64,000 bases of DNA from Blastocystis hominis (Eukaryota > Sar > Bigyra > Opalinata > Blastocystidae), in contig NW_013171849.1 in the NCBI RefSeq assembly GCF_000151665.1, positions 734,480 through 798,479 on the forward strand, given 5' to 3'. Below the pieces are notes generated by a model. It did no database searches. It was not told where the DNA came from and saw nothing but the letters and a program-made list of their open reading frames with translations. A program made the translations under genes and the position numbers. Shown here one piece after another: positions 56,703-64,000 of this stretch. Positions within the stretch are counted from its first letter, which is position 1. Each line of letters begins with the position of its first letter.

Positions 56703-58917
56703 CTCGAACTCACTAAAGCACTCATTGATCACGTTCGGTGTATTCAGCATCAGCCGATACGGCTTTCCTTTTTGCTGTAATGATTGGTACCTGCGTCCTT
56801 CCTCGCGCACAAAGCTCATGAATGAATGCCGATGCAAAACAATGCGATTATCGGCTGTATGCGTTACGTTGATATGAGGAGAGAGATTGTCGAGAACACT
56901 GAGGATGATCTTGTTGTTTCGCTCTCCCTTTTCCACGTCCAATCCAGCGTTTCCCATGATGTTTACGTCGTGATACTGCACATTCTCTAGCTGTCTTTCG
57001 CCGTATGCCTTGACGAACGAGAACAAAAAGTGAAGTGAAGGAATAGTAACAAGAAAAAGGAATACAAAGGAGATCGTTTTGAGGGATGGAAACGTTTTGG
57101 TTGGAATTGAGTGGAAAGAAAAAAGCAAGTGGAATGAAAAAACGAATGAATGAATGAATGAAAGCAAAATTGGAAAGAAAGAAAGAAAAAATGAATGAAA
57201 GAATGAATGAATGAATTTCACAAGTCTATTACATGATTTTCCAAGATTTTCACAAGATTTTCAAATAGTTTCCACCAATTTCCACGTTTCCCCCTCTCCC
57301 AACATCGAGGATATGCTATAGATGGCGAAGAACGTCACGGCCTCGGAGTACTTCCACAGCAGCATTCGAAACGGCTGCGTTTTGAAATTGGGCAGCAGCG
57401 TGCAGTCGATGCTGTGCTTCAACAGCTGCATTCCCTTCTCAAACTGCTCCGTAAACACAAAATACCGACACACTTCGCGCACCATACTCGACTACGCCTC
57501 ACCCCGCTTCTCCGTTTCCACGTTATACTGCACTCCTTGCTGCGTCGCGTTCGTCATGATCCGCTGAAACAGCTCGGCGTTTCGCTGGCGCGCACAGTGC
57601 CACAGCAGGAGTTTGTACGTCAGATCGTCGGGCCGCGCTTTGCCCAATCGCTGCGTCGCGTGGTACAGAAACTGCACCGCCAGATCGTCGTTCTGCTGCA
57701 CGTACCACAGCAGCAACGCGTTCAACGACGTCTTCCGCAGATGCAGCTGGTCGAACCGATCGCTCAACTCGCGCAGTTTTGATTCGCTGAACACGTTCTC
57801 CCACGTGTCCAGCACCCACAGCGCGGAATCCTCACGGGAATCCCCGCGGGAATCCGAACTTCGAAGGGACTGCACGATCTGGTCGATGAGGTTTTCGCCG
57901 CCCTGCAAGTCCTTGAGAATCACGTGGACGTATTGCGGCTGTTTGGTCTTCAGAAGCAAGTCGATGAGGGTGGTGCACGTGATTCCGTCTGGCCGCACTC
58001 CCGCCAATTTCATGATTTGGTAGATCTGCAGGGCGCGTTCCCAGCTCCCGCTCTTGTTGTACCCGTTAATGAGGATGTTGTAGGTCCACACCGTGGGCTC
58101 GAGGCCGTGCTCGCGGATCAAATCGAAGAGTTTTTCGGCTTCTGCGAAGGCTTTCGATTTCACGTAGCACTGCATCAAGGTCTCGAAGTCCACCACTTTC
58201 GGGGAGTAGCCCTCGCTCAGCATCATCTCCCAGAGACTTTGAGCCGCTTGGGAGGCGTTGGCGCAGAGACTGCAAGTGCGGATCGCTAGTTTGTAATCGT
58301 CGATGCTGATGTGGGGGAACTTCTCGCGCATTTTGAGAATGACTTCAAAGGAGGTTTCGAAACCCCTGTATTCGAAGAGAATGTTCAGCATCTGAGAGTA
58401 ACTAGTGAGTTAGCGATAACACGAAACAAACACACATATAATAATCCCAGTCGAAGGAACCTATCATGTTGTGGATCAGAGAAAGCACATCCTTGTAAGA
58501 AACGCGCTCATCGCGGTAGATGAGCTGCTTGAATATTTCAAAGGCCTGAAGCAGTTCATCCTGTGTAGCATTCTCCTTCAAGGTGATCCGACGTACAAAC
58601 CTTCCACTTAGAGGAGAAAAGCAGGAATCTACTCCTTTCGCTCGGACCCATTTTCCATGTTTAGTTCATGTAATTGCTTTTTAAACCGAGCCTTCGGCGT
58701 AGCTAAAGGACGAGGCTTTTGAGTTCCCTCGACTCGTGCCCCAAAACTGCGACAGAACAGGAACGATGAGTCCGCTACTAGATGTCGAACCAAATGAGAA
58801 AGCCAAACAGAAGGAACGATTGAAACTACCCAATCGCGATAAAATACGTGTTGAATAGTTTACACTATGTGCAGAAAAGCATCCAACACAGCGAATGCTA
58901 TTCCTCAGAACAAACAT
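56688..58917 (-). CDS. mitochondrial pentatricopeptide-repeat (PPR) protein
   Basis: ATG 58917 gives MFVLRNSIRCVGCFSAH, a likely mitochondrial leader; a 40-nt intron, then GTQKPRPLATPKARFKKQLH and, across a 41-nt intron, RFVRRITLKENATQDELLQA. PPR helices follow: YKLAIRTCSLCANASQAAQ, VVDFETLMQCYVKSKAFAEA, VWTYNILINGYNKSGSWERA, GITCTTLIDLLLKTKQ and later units. A 30-nt intron (57492-57521) and a 267-nt intron (57009-57275) precede a last exon, AYGERQLENVQYHDVNIMG ... YRLMLNTPNVINECFSEF. It probably binds a mitochondrial transcript. The join to the last exon is in frame but inferred; if wrong, the gene ends near 57261. Confidence 0.78.
57009..57275 (-). repeat. long PPR intron with GAAT-type repeats
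   Basis: GTGGAAACTATTTG...GTCAAG; contains (GAAT)n and (GAAA)n tracts. Removing it keeps phase 0. Confidence 0.6.
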
Positions 58918-59177
58918 TACAAAACTATACACTCTCAAACAAGTCCCTTCAATATGGCAACTCAATTTTGTTTGATCGCTCGTGAGTCACATCGTAGCAT
59001 GATTTCCTTGTAGATTTAGCTGGGTATACAATCATGACCAAAGTGTACTTTATGAATAACCACTGTACAGTTTATCATATTCATCTTTTACCAGGATGTT
59101 AACTTGGACAACGGTATTTCTGATCATGGTTTGACTTATTATCCTAGTCAGGAGTTTTACAGAAGTTTCTAGATAGA

Positions 59178-61098
59178 ATGCAAGAGAGTCAAGGGGACGC
59201 GAGCGTTCTTGAGGAACTTTTCAAAAAGTACTCCATTGATGTCAATGCATACGACAGTTCTGGGCTCACCCTTTTGCATCATGCCGCAATGTTGGGTTAT
59301 GATGATTCTATATATGTTCTTTTTCAATACGGTGCTAATTTAAATCAACTGACCGTGGTATTTTGCAGGAAAACCTATTGAGCGTAGACTAACAAGAGCG
59401 TGGCAGCTGTTGCATCGGAAGCTGGATTTGAAAACACAGCGCAGTTTGTAAGTACGCTGTGCGAGGAAAATAACGTATCCTCCGCGTGGTTCGAGTCATC
59501 GCCTAGGCGTTTCTTACTGCGATTCAAAATCGTGATCTAGAATATATTAAGGCGCACGACAAATGTCCGGACTGTAAATTCTACCGAACTGCCAATGGTT
59601 TGTTTCCCCTCCATTACGCCTGCAATCTCGCTGCCTACGGTACTCTCCATCTTCCTCCGCACACCTAACCCCCAGAGATCGTGAACGAGCTGCTCTCCGT
59701 CGGGTTCGATCCTAATCAGCCGGACAGTTTCGGCCGCACTCCTCTGCACTGGGCGGCGCTTCTCCTCGACTGGGACCTCTTTTCCACACTGATCTCCCAC
59801 GGGAGCGATCTGCAGGCGCGCTCGCTGGTACCCCCTTTCCCCGTTTCTCCCTTTTAGACGGGCAAAACGCCGGTCTGTCTCTGCTACCATTTCCTCAAAG
59901 ACACCCCCTCCAGCGACTTCTCCTCTCTCTGCGACGCGGTTTCCCCGGTTTCTCCTTTTCACGGGTAGTCGTTCTTCGACGCGATCGACCGGCTGGACCT
60001 GGAATCCTGCGAGAGCTACCTCGATTCGCGCCCCGCGGACTACGTTCTCCAGCTCGTCGACGCCGAAGGCAACTCTCCGCTGCACTACGCGGTGCGGGAC
60101 CGCGAGGCCATCTCCGCCATCGACCTGTCGCTCCAGGCCGACGTCGTGCGGCTCTTCCTCCAGCAGGGCTTCGATCCGCGCCGCGCCAACGCGCAGGGAC
60201 TCTCCCCGTGGGACCTCGCGCAGCAGAATCCGTACCCCGAGATTCGCAAGGTCGTGGAGGCCGCGATGGCCGCGGGAATCACCCCCGAAACCACGCCGGA
60301 GGCCGCGCACGAGCCGATGCCGCAGAGCAGTTCGGAGGCGTCCCCCGCGGAAACCGGGGAGAGACGGTGCCTGTGGCCGTCGTCGCGCGTGCAGGAGCTG
60401 CTGGAGGTGGCGGGGCTGGAGGAATACGGCGAGTTGTTCGACAGCAATGTGGCGGCTGCGCGGTCGAGTGAGATTTAGGGCTATGTGTATTGCCACGACC
60501 TCTACGCCCTCAGCGAGGACGATTTCAAAACCATGGGCGTGAAGTTCGGGCATCGGAAGCGCCTCGTCGAGCTGCTCGGCGATTCCGACTGTCTCCGGCA
60601 GTTCCTGGATCGGATCGGGCTGTCGGAGCGCGAGGAGGCGCTTCGCGAGCTGGGCTTTGAATCGGTGTGGAGCCTGCTGGGCGTGGATGCGGCGTACACA
60701 GAGAAAATGGGACTGACGGAGGACGAGATGCGACGCTGGCTGGTCGAGAAGGAGGGATTGGTAGGAGAGGAGGGCGGATTGGAGGCATAGACGGCACCGC
60801 CGATTCCGTCGGTGCGGAACGACGAGAGCTGCGAGAATCTGCTGCGGTTGATCTTCAGCGAGGCGGAGACGCGGCGGATTATGGCGGTAGGCGAAGAAAG
60901 GGGAGGTGAGGCGCAGGACGGAGCGGTGGACACGGTGAACGTGCTGCTGTTTTTTAAAATGAGCGACCAGGAAGAGCTCAAAATCAGGTTTGGAGAGGCC
61001 GTGGGGATTAGTTACTTGGTGATGGTAGGGCGTGGAGAGAGTAGTGGGTGACGCGGTAGCAAATCAAAGAACAGAGGATAGCTGAGAAAAATAAATAA
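59178..61098 (+). CDS. ankyrin-repeat and SAM-domain protein
   Basis: ATG 59178 MQESQGDASVLEELFKKYSI. At least six ankyrin units: GLTLLHHAAMLGYDDSIYVL, GLFPLHYACNLAA, FGRTPLHWAALLLDWDLFS, TGKTPVCLC, GNSPLHYAVRDREAI and GLSPWDLAQQNPYPEI. Two SAM-like segments follow (VQELLEVAGLEEYGELFDSN ... DDFKTMGVKFGHRKRLVELL; FLDRIGLSEREEALRELGFE ... MGLTEDEMRRWLV). Introns of about 30 nt include 60886-60915. The end depends on a 35-nt intron (61025-61059) giving QIKEQRIAEKNK and TAA at 61096-61098; otherwise TGA at 61049-61051. Scaffold of unknown partners, perhaps polymerising through SAM. Confidence 0.85.
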
Positions 61099-61124
61099 AC
61101 ATAAACAGATGAGGTGTTTGTTGA

Positions 61125-61132
61125 AAGAAACA
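61125..61132 (-). terminator. TGTTTCTT variant motif of the E2 gene (stop-creating)
   Basis: T61137, codon position 1, is 4 nt upstream. The variant differs from TGTTTGTT at one position. Confidence 0.6.
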
Positions 61133-61136
61133 AAGG

Positions 61137-61638
61137 AACAGGCGTACTGCTCGGTCCACTTCTTGGCCGTAGCGATGAACTGAGGGAGGTTGTTGTGAAC
61201 TTCGTTGCCAATGTCGGGATCGACAGCCATTTCACAATTCGAATAGTTCTTGAGCATATCGTAGACAATATTCATCACGGTGGTCAGGTTGTTCACGGCC
61301 TTCCACTGCTCCGAGATCGCCTCGTTGCAGAACTTGCCATTATCCTTGTCAACCAGAGGGTGATAGATATGTGTGACGAATTTTATCTATCCATTAGCTA
61401 AGGGTCAAGAAGGACGACAGATGGGGGAACCAGCGGATAATTCGAAGGGATGGTGATCTCCAAGTGGAAAGCTCCACCGTCATAGGGAGTACCTTCAGGA
61501 CCCAGAATAGTCGCATCCACCATGTTTGTTCCCTCACGAACCTACAAATCATGCCTTGGTAGAAACCATACATTCAGTGTCGCAAAATCAAGAGGATCCT
61601 TGTCCAACTTCTTGAGCTCTTTGTTTACTTTGTTCATT
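61137..61638 (-). CDS. ubiquitin-conjugating enzyme (E2)-like protein
   Basis: MNKVNKELKKLDKDPLDFAT begins the UBC helix 1; then after introns NMVDATILGPEGTPYDGGAF, LEITIPSNYPLVPPSVV, KFVTHIYHPLVDKDNGKFCN and EQWKAVNNLTTVMNIVYDML. The presumed catalytic Cys is in GKFCNEAI. The HPN tripeptide is HPL, losing the Asn that stabilises the transition state in most E2s, so activity may be altered or of a special class. The C-terminal helices (VHNNLPQFIATAKKWTEQYA) are normal. The stop is made by polyadenylation after T61137. Convergent with the ankyrin gene. Confidence 0.87.
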
Positions 61639-61677
61639 TACAATTAACACTTACAGGAAAAAGAAGATGAGGAAAGA

Positions 61678-62870
61678 TGGAATCCGTCTAATTCTGGAAA
61701 TCCATAGATCGAGCCGAATCTATCTCAACTGGATTTCTGTGATATGGAGTTTATTCGGCTCAAAAGAATCCCAGGCTGTGGATCCATTCATCGTCTGGAA
61801 GTTATGGAGGCAATGTGATTGGTAGGACTACGAGTCAAGCTGCTTAGAGATTGTCTTTATGACGGTCGGTATGAATCCAAGAAATTGAACACTCGACTTG
61901 CTCCTATTTCGGTATGTTCCTCTTTGAATCGTGATATTGTGTTTTTGTATTAATAATTAGGAATTACAATTGTAGCAGATAAAATGGGCTATGTAGTTGC
62001 GATTTCGGATCCTGGAATTACGCCCGTAGAACTTTCCCTATCTCTCCTGGGTGTAGAATCGTAGTTTATTTACAATTGAATGACTGGTAGATTGTTTGCA
62101 GTGGATGATCACTCAGTAGTGATTGTCACTGCCAATCACTCTGTGGTCATGCTTACCTTCAACATAATTAACTCGAAAATCGATGTATCTTCGCGTCCTA
62201 TACCCATTTTGGCTCCTGTTAGTGGGAAACTGTCTTTGCGAGGGCAGTATTGCTGGAACCGTGAAGAACGCTGTATGTATTACATAAACAACAAGGGATA
62301 CATTCAACGAACAGGGTTGCAAACGCCTTGGAAAGCTTCGTTTCTATGCTACTCGTCATTATTCGGAGTCCTTTATGTGTCCGAGGACTATCGCTCTCTC
62401 TGTATTGGGTCTGAAATCGTTTTCACTGTGCCTTTTTGCATCAGTTGGGTCCAATGTTTTGAAGATCCCTATGTGTTGATTGTCTCAAGGGATGAGCGTT
62501 CTATGCAGTGTATTCTACTCGATTTGTGCACTTGCGTTCGGTTTGCCTTGTGTGATTGTCTTGTAGACATCCTATCAACTCTCTATGGATCGAATCGACC
62601 TGTCGAAGGATGCTTGCTACTGGCCAGATGCCAAGTTTGTCTTTCTGTTTGACTGAAATACGTAGCTGTCTGCTCTTTCCAGGTACAAGTGCTGGCGAGC
62701 TGTTTGTATTTGAATTGGATTCTCTGTCCTCCACACAACTCACAAACAAAGCCCATCATCGCATTCGATTGGACTGTTCACACATCACCACTCTCCACAT
62801 CGCTTCTCCTTCGCAATTCTTAGTAGGCGACGCCTGTGGTGACGTTTTCTCCATCCATTTGTCCCTTTAG
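61678..62870 (+). CDS. propeller-like protein, unidentified
   Basis: Exons separated by short introns: MES, IEPNLSQLDFCDMEFIRLKR, DCLYDGRYESKKLNTRLAP, a segment MGYVVAISDPGITPVELSLS, then LFAVDDHSVVIVTANHSVVM, CMYYINNKGYIQRTGLQT, PFCISWVQCFEDPYVLIVSR, GELFVFELDS and FLVGDACGDVFSIHLSL, TAG at 62868-62870. The strand-turn-strand rhythm fits a beta-propeller as in nucleoporins or vesicle coat factors. I cannot name it. First exon boundaries are uncertain (one proposed intron is only 22 nt). Confidence 0.6.
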
Positions 62871-63040
62871 TTAGTTAAGTATTTGTTATTTGTTTGTTTG
62901 TGTTGTTTGTTGGTCTCAAACACTTGATTCATTACAAGATTAACAAGACTAGTTTTACCATACGAATCGCAATAACAATAATAACAATAATAACAACAAT
63001 AACAACTGTCTCTCTTTCAACATCCAGCTGCTTCCCTCGC

Positions 63041-64000
63041 TCACACCTCCACGATCTTCCCATTAATCGGCCGGCTCTGCATCCTTCCTCCCTGCTGCGC
63101 CACAAACATCTGCGGGTTTCGCTGCTTCATCTGCTGCGCCTGCAAGTGGTTCCCCGCCACCGGCATTCGCTGCATGTTCACTTGATTCATCCCTGCCGGC
63201 ACGCGCTGGCGATCATACACCTGCATCATCCCTCCCTACACCTCACGCCTTCCACGTTTCCACACTTCTCCCATCTCGCGCCCAGCGCTCATTCCCTCCT
63301 TTCGCTGCAACGCCGACATTTGCGACACGAAAAACCCGGGATTGCGCAGCTGCTCGTTCTGATTCTTCAGACATCGCTGCAAGAATCGATTGTTGTTGCA
63401 CGTGTGCTGAGAGTCTGTCGGACAGTACGGATACGGCTCGATCGACGGCTTCGAACGACGCACCCGCTCCAAACTGCTTCGCGGAATCTTCTGCTGCTTC
63501 AAATTCACCGACTCTTCCAGCTCCGCCTTCGCCGCTCCTCGCTTCACCGACCTGCTCTCCAGCTCCATCACCAGCGCAGTGAACGGGTATTGACGGCTGT
63601 ACCGGATTGGCTGCTCCTTCTCCGGCGGTTTCACAGGCGTTTCGGGGGATTCGGGGGACGGAGCGGGCGCGGAGAGCGTCGTCGCCGCGGTGGCGATCGA
63701 GGAAACCAGCACAGGCGCTGGCGGACTGATCGGGAGGACCGGTGTTTCCCCGGTTTCCCCGGTTTCGAGCTTGAGATCGAAGGAAATGACGGGAGAGGAG
63801 TCGTCGAGCTCGTGAGACGGCGTGGCGGCGTGGTTGCGCGCGGATTCCTGGGCTTCCCGCGAGAAGGAGGGCAGCGAATCGAAGAGATCGCGCAGCCCTT
63901 CCATGACTTCAGTGGCCTGCGATTTGGTGTGCGTTAGAGCGGCTGTTTCGGGCTCTAGTTTGACGGGGATGTCGCTCTCGGGCTTTCGTTCGATTTCGTT
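63041..64000 (-). CDS. unidentified gene, 3' part (Pro/Ser-rich)
   Basis: The frame is open to the right edge, so the start is outside. It encodes VMEGLRDLFDSLPSFSREAQ, a Pro/Ser/Ala linker with LKLETGETGETPV from GGGGAAACC repeats, YPFTALVMELESRSVKRGAA, PYCPTDSQHTCNNNRFLQRC, and, after a 30-nt intron at 63236-63265, a Gln/Met-rich end (MKQRNPQMFVAQQGGRMQSR) with TGA at 63041. Two Cys-containing segments could bind metal. No family recognised. Confidence 0.6.

Noticed and set aside
1-64000. Prokaryotic origin of the window
   Set aside because: Spliceosomal mini-introns, TAF10, transportin, VPS51, TIM50, MZT1 and cytosolic ribosomal proteins exclude it.

Overview
This is a eukaryotic nuclear sequence. 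The best match is the gut stramenopile Blastocystis; species and subtype cannot be told by eye. Two marks identify it. First, almost every gene is cut by introns of about 28-35 nt (GT...TAG/CAG), many of which I placed to the base by restoring reading frame and family homology. Second, many genes lack an encoded stop codon but carry TGTTTGTT just downstream. In nine genes the base(s) retained 4 nt upstream of this motif would become TAA or TGA once a poly(A) tail is added, which is the known Blastocystis mechanism of stop codons made by polyadenylation.

Layout, left to right. 1-7.4 kb: partial SLC38-like transporter, YfeX-type DyP peroxidase, universal stress protein, PH-domain kinase, TAF10, and selenocysteine elongation factor eEFSec. 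7.4-12.4 kb: an AT-rich island with one MORN/leucine-rich-repeat membrane protein. 12.4-23.9 kb: HMG-box/C2H2 factor, UNC93-like transporter, a very long voltage-sensing PTEN-type phosphatase with a CBS-like N-terminus, an Mpv17 family protein, one unidentified gene and MOZART1. 24-35.5 kb: giant coiled-coil protein, VPS51, YVH1/DUSP12 phosphatase, mitochondrial Sel1-repeat protein, tubulin cofactor A and two identical tRNA-Arg(ACG) genes. 35.6-47 kb: glutaminyl-tRNA synthetase, OFA-like MFS transporter, bromodomain-ET protein, Gfo/Idh/MocA oxidoreductase, small BED-like zinc-finger protein, TIM50 and a GC-rich AT-hook protein. 47-64 kb: transportin, a SNARE, RPL27A, an acyltransferase-like protein, RPS23, a GT77-like glycosyltransferase, RidA, a mitochondrial PPR protein, ankyrin/SAM protein, an E2 enzyme, a propeller-like protein and a partial gene.

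Genes alternate strand, are not in operons and are packed tightly: convergent genes often end within 20-60 bp of each other and divergent starts can lie about 100 bp apart. They are mostly housekeeping functions (translation, import into mitochondria and nucleus, membrane traffic, chromatin, signalling) with no shared pathway. The most unusual signals are a set of 30-nt introns in unrelated genes that share more sequence than splicing should require, GC-rich words (CCGCGG, GGGGAAAC, GTGGAAAC) found both in introns and in coding tandem repeats, the CBS-like/voltage-sensor/PTEN architecture, and a gene in which successive leucine-rich repeats are separated by phase-1 mini-introns.
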